Shown: piece by piece, positions 17,101 to 28,231 of the stretch
How the letters are laid out: the number at the start of each line of letters is the position of its first letter
Position numbering within the stretch: position 1 is the stretch's first letter
Assembly: GCA_963752225.1 (NCBI GenBank)
Contig: CAVVXS010000007.1
Location: 1 to 64,000, forward strand
DNA from: JBBROS01 sp963752225
GTDB lineage: Bacteria; Pseudomonadota; Alphaproteobacteria; Acetobacterales; Acetobacteraceae
Length of the DNA: 64,000 nucleotides
Reading direction: 5' to 3'
The notes under the pieces: generated by a model
Seen by the model: only the letters and a program-made list of their open reading frames with translations
What the model was told of the DNA's origin: nothing
Databases searched by the model: none
Made by a program: the position numbers and the translations under genes

Positions 17101-18513
17101 GGCCAGGAACGCCTGCAACCGTGCCGTCAGCACGTCTCGCATGGCCTGCTTCAGCGCCGACGGCGCCATGACGTCGTCCGCGCCCGGGGCGGCCGGGGGC
17201 GCCTCGGCGGCGGGCGCCGGCGGGGTGGCGGCCGGCGCCGCCGGAACGGCGAGCGGAGCCGGCCGCAGGCCGCGGCCGCTGGCGAGCCGGACGGCAGCGC
17301 GAAGCGGCCGGGTCAGCTTCCACGACGTCGAGTTGATCAACGACTGCACCATGTGAGCCGAGTGCGCCGCCTCCTGCTGCGCCCGCTCCACCGTGCGGGC
17401 CAGGTGCTCGCGGTCGAGCGTGATGCCGGCGATCGCTTCTTCGTAGCCCGCCTGCATCTCGGCCCGGACCCGCTGCTCCTCGCCGATCAGCCGGATCTTT
17501 TCCCGCACGTCCCGCTGCAACTGCGCCGCGAAGGCGTCCTTGGTGCCGATGATATGGTCGCGGAACGCCAGCGCCTCGGCGCGCGACGCCAGGGTGTTGT
17601 GCAGCCCGTCGATGATGGCCTGCTTGGCGGCGACCACCTCGGCCCGGGCCTGCAGCAGCAACTCCCGCCAGGCGAGCGCGTCCTGCAGCGCGGCGTGCTC
17701 GTTTGGCTGGCCCGCAGCCGCCGCAGCGTGCGCGTTGATCTGCCCGAGGAGGTTCTCGGCATAGGCCGCCGCCGATTGCAGCTCCGTGCGCAGGTTGAGG
17801 ACCTGCACCTGGCGTTGGAACGCCTCGCCCCGGGCGGCGATCAGGCGGCGGAACGCGCCTGCGGCATCGCCCGGCAGCGCGAACAGCGCCCGCATCGCCG
17901 CCGGCTGCTCAGGCCCGACCCCGAGCACGCCGAGCCCGTGCGAGTGGTCGAACTCGAACCCCGGAAAGCGTTCGCGCAACTCCCGCCACAGCCGCCAAAC
18001 GCCGAACCCGCGCTCGCGCACGTTGGTGTCGTGGAACACCACCACGGCGCGCGGCGACAAGGCGTCCTGCCAGGTCTCGAAGTCGCGCCGCACCGCCTCG
18101 TAGGTGTGCATGCCATCGATATGCAGCAGGTCGATCTCGCCATGGGGAAAGTAAGGCCGGGCTTCGTCGAAGGTCCCGCGCAGCAACGTGGAGAACGGGC
18201 GGAAGTGCTCGTCGTTGAAATTCGCGACGCCGGTAAACACGTCCTCGCCATATTGCCCGGCATGCTCGTCGCCGACCCAGGTGTCGACCGCATAGGCGCG
18301 CCCCGACGGCACGAACGCCGCCATGGCTTGGCAGAACGCGAAGTAGGAATTGCCGGAATGGGTGCCGAGCTCCACCAGCGTCGTGGGCCGCAGCGCCTTG
18401 ATCAGCCAGAATGCGAAGGCCAGGTGACCGGTCCACGGATCGGGCGGCACGATCCGCACCGGTTCCCAGGTCAACTCGTCGCCGATGTCCAATCCGGCCA
18501 ACAGCTCTGGCAT
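14128..18513 (-). CDS. Giant four-domain methyltransferase/glycosyltransferase
   Basis: 1461 residues. Residues ~1-200: class I SAM methyltransferase of the CmcI/Methyltransf_24 type (LVELGTHSGNSYFAF, LLHIDGMHTYEAVRRD, VVFHDTN). ~230-395: coiled coil, ending in the motif STSWKLTRPLR. ~483-720: GT2 domain (VTVLLVLFNQAELT, IADNGSTDATG, LLLNNDAQ, YYEETDYCVRLW). ~755-1130: GT4-like domain (ILVLEDRVP, VVFLGAIQEEAAPN, VVPSRLAAGIPLKAYQAA). ~1170-1425: RgpF/rhamnan-synthesis F domain (IGVMCHLFH, VVPNRGRDIAPKL, LHLHSKMSDH). It probably builds and O-methylates several residues of one glycan at the membrane. Codon use and GC are those of the core genome. Confidence 0.9.
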   Translation of the reverse strand: MPELLAGLDIGDELTWEPVRIVPPDPWTGHLAFAFWLIKALRPTTLVELGTHSGNSYFAFCQAMAAFVPSGRAYAVDTWVGDEHAGQYGEDVFTGVANFNDEHFRPFSTLLRGTFDEARPYFPHGEIDLLHIDGMHTYEAVRRDFETWQDALSPRAVVVFHDTNVRERGFGVWRLWRELRERFPGFEFDHSHGLGVLGVGPEQPAAMRALFALPGDAAGAFRRLIAARGEAFQRQVQVLNLRTELQSAAAYAENLLGQINAHAAAAAGQPNEHAALQDALAWRELLLQARAEVVAAKQAIIDGLHNTLASRAEALAFRDHIIGTKDAFAAQLQRDVREKIRLIGEEQRVRAEMQAGYEEAIAGITLDREHLARTVERAQQEAAHSAHMVQSLINSTSWKLTRPLRAAVRLASGRGLRPAPLAVPAAPAATPPAPAAEAPPAAPGADDVMAPSALKQAMRDVLTARLQAFLASPGMLTLPHAERPDVTVLLVLFNQAELTFACLESIVQTLAAAPFGVEVVIADNGSTDATGALLDRLEGATVLRNAGNLHFLRAVNLAAQSARGDALLLLNNDAQLLPGAVASALRTLRSEPSIGAVGGRIILPDGTLQEAGSIIWRDGACSGYGRGQDPSGVDVMFQRDVDFCSGAFLLTPLALFRELRGFDEQFAPAYYEETDYCVRLWQSGRRVVYDPDATIIHYEFGSSTRSGDALRLQAEHHAIFTAKHRAWLDGQFPASPLNVLAARSHDEMPRILVLEDRVPKVELGTGYPRSNRMLHAFVAAGAQVTLFPMFEHKETWHGVRRALDKRIEVLIGGNATQMRHFLAARPQQFDAVMVCRPHNMESFLEQIGPERDLLGGAAVLYDAEALFVTRTLQRRAAEGVPPSDAERRKLLAGEVSLTRLADAVISVAPDEQELLEEYGARNVHLLGHAMDEQPLSAGYDERDQVVFLGAIQEEAAPNAEAVRWFAGSILPLLRETLQRPELRLTVVGLNKAASVAAMDGNQLDLMGMVDELPPALARARVMVVPSRLAAGIPLKAYQAAMLGIPMVATGLIARQLGWTDERELLVADDPGAFALACARLYGDRALWDTIRGNALRRVQQDCAPAAFAAKVREIVAGLAIVHRRPEGRPPPAATSSVPADPPTSRPAASDWSAAVPFGYLPTPTAPRIGVMCHLFHTEVAREVLFYCRNLPAPADLLISTNSAEKQAALQPVFAPWDKGALEIRVVPNRGRDIAPKLVGFADAYDRYDLVLHLHSKMSDHAPFLAPWRSYLFETLLGSPEIVRSILDAFARLPDLGMVAPQHYEAVRRWLGWNGNYPAAQALAARMGIALHSHRALDFPSGSMFWSRPDALRPLLDLNLAFDDFPEEGAQLDHTPAHAIERLFFHSCERSGHSWIKVAQPALCFDTGTIAEINTPADLSRFVAERGVVLSGPAPVPTRPDPAPMLTRVAPGLATRLATRTL

Positions 18514-18573
18514 CCGGCCTCCTCCAACGCGGCCCCATGATTGGGATCGCGGCCCATATCCCGGCGATCTTTG

Positions 18574-20619
18574 TTAATCAACCTGACCGGCCGCGCGCTT
18601 GACCGCGGTGACGATGACGAAATCGCTTCCCACCCGTCCGGCGCGCATGGCCTCGTCCTCGGCGGCGAAGAAGGCCTCCAGCACGGCTCGATCCGCGTCC
18701 GACCCGGGGACAAAATTCTGCGCAATTCCACCCAGGCCGAGATGCAGCAGCGCACCGCCCAGCGGCCGTTCCTCGATGATGTCGAAGTGCCGCCGCAGCG
18801 CCGGCAGGATGTCCGAAGACCGGATCGCCTCGCTCGGGTCGGCGGCGATCATCGCCGCGACCGTGGGCCGGGCCTGCAAGGGCCGCGGCCGCCCCGATGG
18901 CAACGCCCGCAGCCGCGGCGGCAACGCTTCGAGGAAGCGGTTGACCTCGGCGATCTGCGCGTCCGTCCACTGGAACCGGATCGGTCCCACGAACTCGTGC
19001 AGATGGAAGATGCCGCCGGGCTTCAGCATGGCCGATACCGCGGCGAACAGCGGATCGAGCCGCTCGACGTGGTGCACCGACTGATGCGCGAACACCACGT
19101 CGATCCGGCCCGGCGCCAACGCCTCCGTTTCCAGGTCGGCGACGTGGTAGCGGATCCCGGTGAAGCCGCCCGCCTGCGCCAGCCGCCGCGCTTCGGCGAT
19201 GGCACCGGGGGCGATGTCGTAGGCGTCGATCTCGCGGACGAGGCCGCGTGCGGCGAGGTCGCGCTCCAGGCCGCCGAAGCCGCAGCCGAGCGACACGGCG
19301 CGCTCGATCGGCACGGCGATTCCGCGGGCCCGCAGCAGGGCCACCAGATGGCCGTAGCTGTCGATCTCGGGATCCCCGGACACCAGCCGATTGAGGCGGG
19401 CCCGCACGCTCGGGTGCGCCATCCAGTACCAGCCCGGCGCCTGCTCGGCGTCCACCGACCAAACCGCCGCCACCCGGTCGCGGCGCTCCTCCGCCGTCAT
19501 CGGCCCCGCGGCCGCGTCGGGCCCGGCTTGCGCCGATGCGCGAGGGAGGCGACCCTCCGCTTGGCCGAATTGCTCGTAATGGTCGCGGCCGGACCGGAAT
19601 GCGCCGGCGCTGACCGCCGCGTCGACGTCCGGGTTGGCGGCCCGGTAGAAGGCTTCGTCGAAGGCGGGCGCCTCAGCCTGCTTCGGCCGCCCGGCCCGGC
19701 CTTCGGCGCGGCCGCGGCGGCGGAAATGGTCCCAGGCGGAGGTGTAGTCGCCGGCGGCGACGGCTTGCGCCACGTCGGGGTTGGCGTCGAGATAGAAGGC
19801 CGGGTCGAACCATCGCAGGACCGGGTCGTAAGCCGCCGCCGCCGCCCGCGTCCGGGCCAGGTCCGGCGCCGCGGGCGGCGGGGTGGCCCGTGCCCCGTCC
19901 GCCAGCCGGCGCAGGGTGACCACGTCCTGGTGCCCGTCCCAGGCTTGCTCGGCATACGACACGAGCTCGAGGCCGCGGCCGGCGACCGCCGCCTCCCACC
20001 AGCTCCGGTCCGTCAAGGCCACCCCGTAGCCATTGCTGGCGCCATAGGGGGCATGGCCGTAACCGCCGGTCGAGTACGCGTCCAGCACCGCCGCAGCCGC
20101 CGCGGGCTCGAGCCCGTAGCCCCAGCTCTTCAACCCGTCCGCGATCGAGGGGCCGTGCGAGCTCACCACGCCGACCGCACCCGGCTCCATGCACGCCGCC
20201 ATCCGGTCGAGCAGGGCGCCGGTCTGCGCCTCGCTCAGGTGCGTGGCCAGCGAGCCGACCCAGATCAGCTCGTAGCGCTCCGGCAGCCGCAGCGAGCCGA
20301 GGTCCGCCACCGAGTAGGCCCGTCGCGCGCCGAACTGCCGCGCTGCGAAGTCCACCCCGGCCCGGTCGAGGTCGCACACCGTCAGCCGCGCCTCCGGAAA
20401 CCGCGCCCGCAGCATCCGCGTGACCCGGCCGAAACCGCACGGCAAGTCGAGGATCGAGTGCGGCGTGCGCCCTTGCAGCGCCGCCTCGATACAGGCGAGG
20501 GCCGACAGTCCGACCCCGAGGTAATGCTCGTGGCGGCCGTCGAACATGGTGTCGCCGTCCGCCAGCTCGGTTTGCACGCCGGGCAACGGGAAGCCCGGCG
20601 GCAGCACCAGTCGCCTCAT
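18574..20619 (-). CDS. Double SAM-methyltransferase with NPDV repeats
   Basis: 681 residues from ATG 20619 (MRRLVLPPGF), four bases after the upstream stop. The N-terminal methyltransferase (~50-250) has motif I ILDLPCGFGRVTRML and CDLDRAG. The middle (~270-385) has two copies of the FDPAFYLDANPDV / FDEAFYRAANPDV repeat with DHF/DHY-x3-G-x-AEGR endings, a unit often joined to glycan enzymes. The C-terminal methyltransferase (~440-600) has AVSLGCGFGGLERDLA, YDIAPGAI and the loop VFAHQSVHHV. Both SAM motifs look intact. Probably O-methylates sugars of the polymer made by its neighbours. Confidence 0.88.
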   Translation of the reverse strand: MRRLVLPPGFPLPGVQTELADGDTMFDGRHEHYLGVGLSALACIEAALQGRTPHSILDLPCGFGRVTRMLRARFPEARLTVCDLDRAGVDFAARQFGARRAYSVADLGSLRLPERYELIWVGSLATHLSEAQTGALLDRMAACMEPGAVGVVSSHGPSIADGLKSWGYGLEPAAAAAVLDAYSTGGYGHAPYGASNGYGVALTDRSWWEAAVAGRGLELVSYAEQAWDGHQDVVTLRRLADGARATPPPAAPDLARTRAAAAAYDPVLRWFDPAFYLDANPDVAQAVAAGDYTSAWDHFRRRGRAEGRAGRPKQAEAPAFDEAFYRAANPDVDAAVSAGAFRSGRDHYEQFGQAEGRLPRASAQAGPDAAAGPMTAEERRDRVAAVWSVDAEQAPGWYWMAHPSVRARLNRLVSGDPEIDSYGHLVALLRARGIAVPIERAVSLGCGFGGLERDLAARGLVREIDAYDIAPGAIAEARRLAQAGGFTGIRYHVADLETEALAPGRIDVVFAHQSVHHVERLDPLFAAVSAMLKPGGIFHLHEFVGPIRFQWTDAQIAEVNRFLEALPPRLRALPSGRPRPLQARPTVAAMIAADPSEAIRSSDILPALRRHFDIIEERPLGGALLHLGLGGIAQNFVPGSDADRAVLEAFFAAEDEAMRAGRVGSDFVIVTAVKRAAGQVD

Positions 20620-20623
20620 CGGG

Positions 20624-23600
20624 TCACAAGCCGATCCGCCGGAGCATTCGGTCCAGCCGCGCCTGCCACTCGTCCGGCGACAGCACGCTTTCCGCATAGG
20701 CCAGCCCGCCGGCCGACAGCCGGCCCCACAGCGCGGCGTCGCGGTAGGCCCGCACGGTTGCCGCAGCGAACGCCGCCGGGTCGACCTCGACCAGCACGCC
20801 GGCCGCCTCCCCCAACGCCATGCCTTCGGCGGCCATCGGCGTCGCGATGCAGGGAACCCCGGCCGCAAGGCTCGATGCAACCTTGCCCTTGGCGCCGGCC
20901 CCGAACCGCAGCGGCGCCACCGTGAGACGCAGCGACTCGAACCACGGCTCGATGTCCGGCAGGTGGCCAAGCAGGCGCACCCGCTCACCGCCCCCCTCCG
21001 GCAACCCGTCCAGCAGCCCGGACGGCGTATCCGCCCCCACCAGCGCCAGCTCGCAATCCGGCAGGTCGCGGGCGATCAGCGGCCAGATCTCCGTCAGCAG
21101 GAACCGCACCGCATCGACGTTCGGCGTGTGGACGAAGCTGCCGATGAAGCCGATGCCGCGCCGGTCCGCGAACGGGGTCGCCGGCGGCCGTATCGGGCGG
21201 GCGAGCGGCATCTGCACTGCGAAGCTTTCCGGGATGATCTGACCGAGCAGCTCGGCCTCGGCCGTCGACACCACCATCGTCGCGTCGCATTGGCGGATCA
21301 CATGCTCCTCGCGCGCCCGCACCTGCTGCAGCAACGCCCGCAGCGCGGCGTCGCCGAGCACGTCTGCCTTGCGCTCTTCGCGAAGGAAGTTGAGATCGAT
21401 GGCGTTGAACACCAGCCGCGCACCCAGGCAGTGCTGCTGGACCGTTTCGAGGAACGCGCCGCCGCAGAACACCCGGCACAGCACGACCAGGTCGATCGCC
21501 AAGCCCCGCCGCTCGATGAACTGCTCGACCGAGGCCGCGTCGGCGGGTGCGAGGCAGCGCAGACCCGTGGCCTGCAGCTGTTCGCGCGACGGCTGCGCGC
21601 CGTCATGTTGCTTGGCTGCCGCCAGGATCGTTTCGAATCCCAGCCGCCCCAGGGCCTGCACCAGGTTCACGATCTCGACCGACCCGGCATCCCGATCGGG
21701 CTGCGGCCAGTGGTCGTCGATCACCAGCGCCACGCCTCGCGCGCCTGCGGCCCGGGGCGGCGGCGCCTCGCGCAACGAAGCCGCTCCAGCGCCGCAAGCG
21801 GCCCCGGCCGGACCGGGTTGGCCCGCGCCACGGACCGGGGCCAGGATGCGGCCGATCGTCCGCCGCGCGGACACGCCGCGGCAGGCCTGCAGGGCGGCAA
21901 TCGCCGCGGTCAAGCGGGAGCGGTCGCGTCGCGCCTGGCTGGCGCTGACCTCGTCCTCACGGGCCAGCGGCACCAACAGCGCGGCCGCCGGATGGCCGCG
22001 CGCCGATCGCGCCGTGACACGGCCCAGGCATGGCCGCTCGTCCACCAGGCGCAGGTTGGGGTTGAAGAACGGGTCGTGCAGCGCCAGCGCGCCCCAGTCG
22101 CGCAACAGCCGGTTCCGCTCTTCCTGCGCTTGCACGCGCCGGGGCCCGAGGTGGTCGGGCGGCCGCGACGTCAGTTCCCGGTGCTCGACGACGCTCCATG
22201 GCGTCCAGACCAGGCGGTAGCCCTGCGCGGTCAGCCGCAGGCAGAGGTCCACGTCGTTGTAGGCGACCGGCAACGCCTCGTTGAGGCCGCCCACGGCCTC
22301 GAACGCGTCACGCGGAATGGCCAGGCACGCGCCGGTCAGGCCCCAAACGTCGCGTGCGAGGCCGAGCAGCGCGGGCGACCCGGACGCGTCGGCCGCGGCG
22401 TCGGGCTCTGCGGTCGCGGCGGCAAAGCGGAACAGGTGGCGCGGGATGCCGGCCTGGTCCGTCGTCAGCCCCGCATGCTGCACCCGCCCGTCCGGATACA
22501 GCAGCTTGGCGCCGACCGCGCCTACCCCCGGCTGCACCGCAAGGGCGGCCAGCACGGTGAGCCAGTCCGGCCGCAGCACCGTCACGTCGTTGTTCAGCAG
22601 CACCAGGATCGTGCCGCGCGCTTCCGCCGCGGCGGCGTTGTTGAGCGCCGACCAGTTGAACGCGCCGGGCCGGCGCAGCACCCGCACCCGGTCGGACGTG
22701 GCAAGCTCGTCCAGCAGCGCCGCCGCGTCCGGATCGGTCGTCCCGTTATCGACCAGCAGCAGTTCGAGCGCCGAATAGTCGGTGCGGTTCAGCACGCCGT
22801 CGGCACAAACCCGGAGCAGGTCGGCGCGGTCGCGAGTTGGGACGATGACGGACACCAGCGGCTCCGGCCGGGGCAGGGCGTAGCGGGTGCGCAGCCAGCC
22901 GGGCCGGCCGGGCACCGGCTCGACCTGCGCCGCCACCCGGTCCCGGGCGAGCTGCGCCGCGGCCGCTCCCCGCATCGCCTCCGCGTGGCCCGGCGGCAAC
23001 GCCGAGCGATGGCACAGCACTGCGGGGATGTGGCGAATCCGTTCCGCCCGGCTGGCGGCGGCGACTTGGTTGGCGAGGTCGTAGCGCCAGGCCGGGCCGG
23101 AGGCGACCGTGGCCGCCCGCACGAGTTCGGTGCGGTAAAACGCGAACGGCCCGACCAGGTCACAGCCGCGCTGCAACTCCGCGCTCCAGCCCGGCTTGAA
23201 AAATGGCCGCTCGCGCCGGCCCTCGGCGTCGAGCCAGTCCTCGTCGGCGAACAGCAGGTCGACGCCGGGATATTGCGCCACGACGTTGGCCACGAGCGCC
23301 AGGGCGCCGGGGGCCAACCGCTCGGACCCGCCGATGAAACCGATCAGCTCGGTATCGAGCAGTTCGAGCGCGAGGCGAACCGCCTCGGCCGGGGGCATGC
23401 CCGGCGACACCGCCCGCCGCACCACCTGCGGCTGCTCGGCAGACGCCGGACAGGCCGCGTCCAGATCGTGCAGCAGCAGGATCGAGCAGCCGCTCGGGTC
23501 GTCCGGCGGCAGGGCGCCGTCGAGCAGCACCAGGCCCAGGCGCGCCGCCAGCATCGGCTGGTGGCCGGGACCGGGCGCCACCAAAGCAGCGCGGGAAGCG

Positions 23601-24007
23601 GCTTCCTCGTCGGCAATCCATTCCTCGTAGCGCAGCGGACGCGGGCGGGCCGGCGGCCCGGGCTGCTCGGCCGCCGCGGGGAGCCCGGGACGCAGTGTCT
23701 GCAGGGCGTTGCCGGCCCACCGCAGCGGGCGGGTGACGCGCCAACTCGTGCTGGTCTCATAGGCCCGCAGCATGTGCCGGCACGCCTCGAGCTCCGCCTC
23801 CGCCGCTGCCAAGGCTGCTTCGGTCTGCTGCTGACGCTGCTCGGCGATGCCGGGGGACGGGTCGGGGATGTCGAACTTGCGCCGGTTGGCCTCGACCACC
23901 CGCTGCATGGCTTCGTGACCACGGCGGGCCTGCGTCTCGTCCTCTATTCGACCCACTTTGATAGCCCGTGCATTCACGCTGGATGCATATACCGAGGCTT
24001 CGCACAC
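20624..24007 (-). CDS. Large GT2-GT4 bifunctional glycosyltransferase
   Basis: 1127 residues, first gene of the polysaccharide operon. ~25-90: coiled coil and ETSTSWRVTRPLR, the same motif as in the giant enzyme. ~155-345: a degenerate GT2-like part (LLFADEDWLD, FFKPGW). ~383-625: intact GT2 (PLVSVIVPTRDRADLL, LLLVDNGTTDPD, LLNNDVTVLRPDW, YNDVDLCLRL). ~745-1120: GT4 (ALVIDDHWPQPDRDAGS, GIGFIGSFVHTPNVDAV, APLRFGAGAKGKV). Similar chains are often annotated as rhamnosyltransferases. The start given is GTG; downstream starts (GTG or ATG within the first 35 codons) are possible because no clear ribosome site precedes it. Confidence 0.88.
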   Translation of the reverse strand: MCEASVYASSVNARAIKVGRIEDETQARRGHEAMQRVVEANRRKFDIPDPSPGIAEQRQQQTEAALAAAEAELEACRHMLRAYETSTSWRVTRPLRWAGNALQTLRPGLPAAAEQPGPPARPRPLRYEEWIADEEAASRAALVAPGPGHQPMLAARLGLVLLDGALPPDDPSGCSILLLHDLDAACPASAEQPQVVRRAVSPGMPPAEAVRLALELLDTELIGFIGGSERLAPGALALVANVVAQYPGVDLLFADEDWLDAEGRRERPFFKPGWSAELQRGCDLVGPFAFYRTELVRAATVASGPAWRYDLANQVAAASRAERIRHIPAVLCHRSALPPGHAEAMRGAAAAQLARDRVAAQVEPVPGRPGWLRTRYALPRPEPLVSVIVPTRDRADLLRVCADGVLNRTDYSALELLLVDNGTTDPDAAALLDELATSDRVRVLRRPGAFNWSALNNAAAAEARGTILVLLNNDVTVLRPDWLTVLAALAVQPGVGAVGAKLLYPDGRVQHAGLTTDQAGIPRHLFRFAAATAEPDAAADASGSPALLGLARDVWGLTGACLAIPRDAFEAVGGLNEALPVAYNDVDLCLRLTAQGYRLVWTPWSVVEHRELTSRPPDHLGPRRVQAQEERNRLLRDWGALALHDPFFNPNLRLVDERPCLGRVTARSARGHPAAALLVPLAREDEVSASQARRDRSRLTAAIAALQACRGVSARRTIGRILAPVRGAGQPGPAGAACGAGAASLREAPPPRAAGARGVALVIDDHWPQPDRDAGSVEIVNLVQALGRLGFETILAAAKQHDGAQPSREQLQATGLRCLAPADAASVEQFIERRGLAIDLVVLCRVFCGGAFLETVQQHCLGARLVFNAIDLNFLREERKADVLGDAALRALLQQVRAREEHVIRQCDATMVVSTAEAELLGQIIPESFAVQMPLARPIRPPATPFADRRGIGFIGSFVHTPNVDAVRFLLTEIWPLIARDLPDCELALVGADTPSGLLDGLPEGGGERVRLLGHLPDIEPWFESLRLTVAPLRFGAGAKGKVASSLAAGVPCIATPMAAEGMALGEAAGVLVEVDPAAFAAATVRAYRDAALWGRLSAGGLAYAESVLSPDEWQARLDRMLRRIGL

Positions 24008-24381
24008 GTCACCTTGCCGCCCGTTCCGGTCGACGCGGGCTATGGTCTCACCGCGCCGTTCCGCCGGGGCGTGAGCGCGCGCGGTCTGGTCTGGCCGATG
24101 TACTTTGCCTTGCCTCCCTTCAACATAGGCGGTTCCGTGGCGCGCCCACGGCCTCGATCAAAGAACGGCCAATGGAGTGCTAGTCTCGTCCCGTCCAACG
24201 CAAACGTCAGCTTGCAATGGCGGCAGGAGACGAAACGCGTGCAACCTTGCGACCGACACCGTCCCATTCCTGTCCCGCCGATTGAAACGCGGACGCGGTA
24301 TCGGTCGCGTCCCGTGGTGCCGTTCGGACGCAAGGGCGGACAGTCACGCCCCGCTCTGTGCGTGCGGCACCCCGTTCCGTG
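24008..24381. other. Divergent intergenic region, polysaccharide operon / NUDIX gene
   Basis: No gene supported, although long frames are open on both strands because of the base composition. It should contain the promoters of the polysaccharide operon (minus) and of the NUDIX gene (plus). I could not identify a convincing -35/-10 pair, operator or RNA structure. GC is somewhat lower than in the flanking genes. Confidence 0.45.
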
Positions 24382-24840
24382 ATGGGCGCAAGAGTGACGT
24401 GCGGCGTGTTGGTGCTGGACCGGGGGCGCCGATTGCTGATCGGGCAGGCGACCGGGTCGCCGCGGTGGGACATTCCCAAGGGCATCGCCGAACCGGGCGA
24501 AAGCTGGGCCGAGGCGGCTGTGCGTGAACTGCGCGAGGAAACCGGCCTCGTGGTCGAGGCGGAGGGCTTGTCGCCGCTGGGCGTGCATCAGTATCTGCCG
24601 GGCAAGCGGCTGGCGCTGTTCGCTTGGCACCCGGCGGCCATGCCCGACCCGGCGACGCTCCGATGCAGCTCGATGTTCCGCGCCCGCGACGGACGGCTGC
24701 TGCCGGAACTCGCGCGGTTCGCCGTCCTGCCGTGGGCCGAAGCGCTGACCCGGCTCGGCAAGAACATGGTGCGCGTGCTGGGCGACCCGGCCGTGCTCAC
24801 GCCCGTCGCAACGCCGGTGGATCCCTCCGCCGCAGGCTGA
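24382..24840 (+). CDS. NUDIX hydrolase
   Basis: 152 residues from ATG 24382 (MGARVTCGVLVLDRG); an upstream start eight codons earlier is possible. The complete NUDIX box G-x5-E-x7-REL-x-EE-x-G-L is present (begins GIAEPGESWAEAAV), preceded by SPRWDIPKG. Such enzymes cleave nucleoside diphosphates linked to another group; the substrate is not predictable. It stands alone upstream of the fnr-type gene. Confidence 0.9.
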   Translation: MGARVTCGVLVLDRGRRLLIGQATGSPRWDIPKGIAEPGESWAEAAVRELREETGLVVEAEGLSPLGVHQYLPGKRLALFAWHPAAMPDPATLRCSSMFRARDGRLLPELARFAVLPWAEALTRLGKNMVRVLGDPAVLTPVATPVDPSAAG

Positions 24841-24907
24841 GGATGTCCGGCTCCGGTCGCGGGAGAGGGCGGGCAGCGGTTCCGGCGGCCGTTGCTCGGC
24901 GGTGCGT

Positions 24908-24921
24908 TTGATCTGCGTCAA
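24908..24921. promoter_or_regulatory. FNR/FixK-type box upstream of fnr
   Basis: TTGAT-CTGC-GTCAA, one base from the TTGAT-N4-ATCAA consensus. It lies 106 bp upstream of the regulator start at 25028, placing a class-II start near 24956. It suggests autoregulation. Confidence 0.65.
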
Positions 24922-25027
24922 GGCGGGACCGTTTGGTGCCGCGCTTGGTTATCCCAGGCGGCGCCTTGCCGATCCGGGATGAACCGGCCGCCGCGAGCCT
25001 GCTCGATCCCACGCAACGCCGGAGGCG

Positions 25028-25789
25028 ATGATGACACAGGGGCAACAAGCCGGGCGCGGGTGCGGCGGGTGCGAAGGCCGGCAGTTCGGCTTCTGCAGTC
25101 TCTGGACCGCCGACGAAAGCAGGTTGTTGGGCCAGATCCGGCAATCGCAGCGCAGCTACGCCGCGGGTTCGAGCATCTACCGCCAGGGCGAGGCAGCGCC
25201 GAACTACGCCGTCCTCCTCGGCGGCTGGGTCGGACTGGTCGTGGCGCTTCCCGATGGGAATTGCCCGATGCCCGACGTGGCGCTGCCGGGCGCCTGCCTC
25301 GGCTTCATGCCCGACGGGGGCGCGGCGTCCAGCCATTCCGCCGTCTGCCTCAGCGACGTGACGGTGTGCGTCTTGCCGCGCGGCAAGCTCGATGCGCTCG
25401 TGCGGTCGCACCCTGCGTTCGGCGGCCGCCTCGCCGCGCTGGCCCGCTGCCGCGAGGCCCGGCTGCGCGACCACTTCGTCAACATCGCCGGACGCGCCGC
25501 CCGCGACCGGGTCGCGCATTTCCTGATGGAGCTGTTCGTGCGCAGCCGCCGCCGGCTGCCGCGCGGCGGCGACCGGCTGGACGTGCCCATGAGCTTGGCC
25601 GAAATCGGCCAAGCCACCAGCCTGTCCGGCGAGCACGTCAGTCGCACCCTGGCAACGCTGCGGATCCAGAACGTGGTGCGCTTCTACCGCGGCCGGCTCG
25701 ACGTCATCGACGGCGAGGCGTTCCGGCACGCCGCCGACCTCAGCGCCGAGATGGGGACCTACGCCGACGAAGCGGCGGTGGCGGCCTGA
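25028..25789 (+). CDS. fnr: FNR-type oxygen-sensing transcription regulator
   Basis: 253 residues of the Crp/Fnr family. Cys12, Cys15 and Cys23 form the C-x2-C-x7-C cluster of alphaproteobacterial FNR proteins, and Cys114 in TVCVLPR sits where the fourth [4Fe-4S] ligand is found, so oxygen sensing is likely. The recognition helix SGEHVSRTL has Glu202, Ser205 and Arg206, the E-x2-SR set that reads TTGAT half sites. A GGAGG ribosome site precedes the tandem ATG start. Three FNR-like dyads in this window, including one before this gene, make it the probable local regulator of the stress genes that follow. FixK-type paralogues are the alternative name. Confidence 0.9.
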   Translation: MMTQGQQAGRGCGGCEGRQFGFCSLWTADESRLLGQIRQSQRSYAAGSSIYRQGEAAPNYAVLLGGWVGLVVALPDGNCPMPDVALPGACLGFMPDGGAASSHSAVCLSDVTVCVLPRGKLDALVRSHPAFGGRLAALARCREARLRDHFVNIAGRAARDRVAHFLMELFVRSRRRLPRGGDRLDVPMSLAEIGQATSLSGEHVSRTLATLRIQNVVRFYRGRLDVIDGEAFRHAADLSAEMGTYADEAAVAA

Positions 25790-25885
25790 GAACCGCAGGC
25801 GCGGAGTGGGCGAGAAGCCGGCAGGCACGGCGGGCCCGATGGCGATCGTCATTTCCAAGTGGCATCAGCCAAGCGCCCGCCGCCC

Positions 25886-28230
<2,345 letters not shown>

Positions 28231-28231
<1 letters not shown>

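Noticed and set aside
24040..24921. Minus-strand 293-codon frame between the polysaccharide operon and fnr
   Set aside because: It is antisense to the NUDIX gene, spans the FNR box and shows no domain; composition is typical of a shadow frame.
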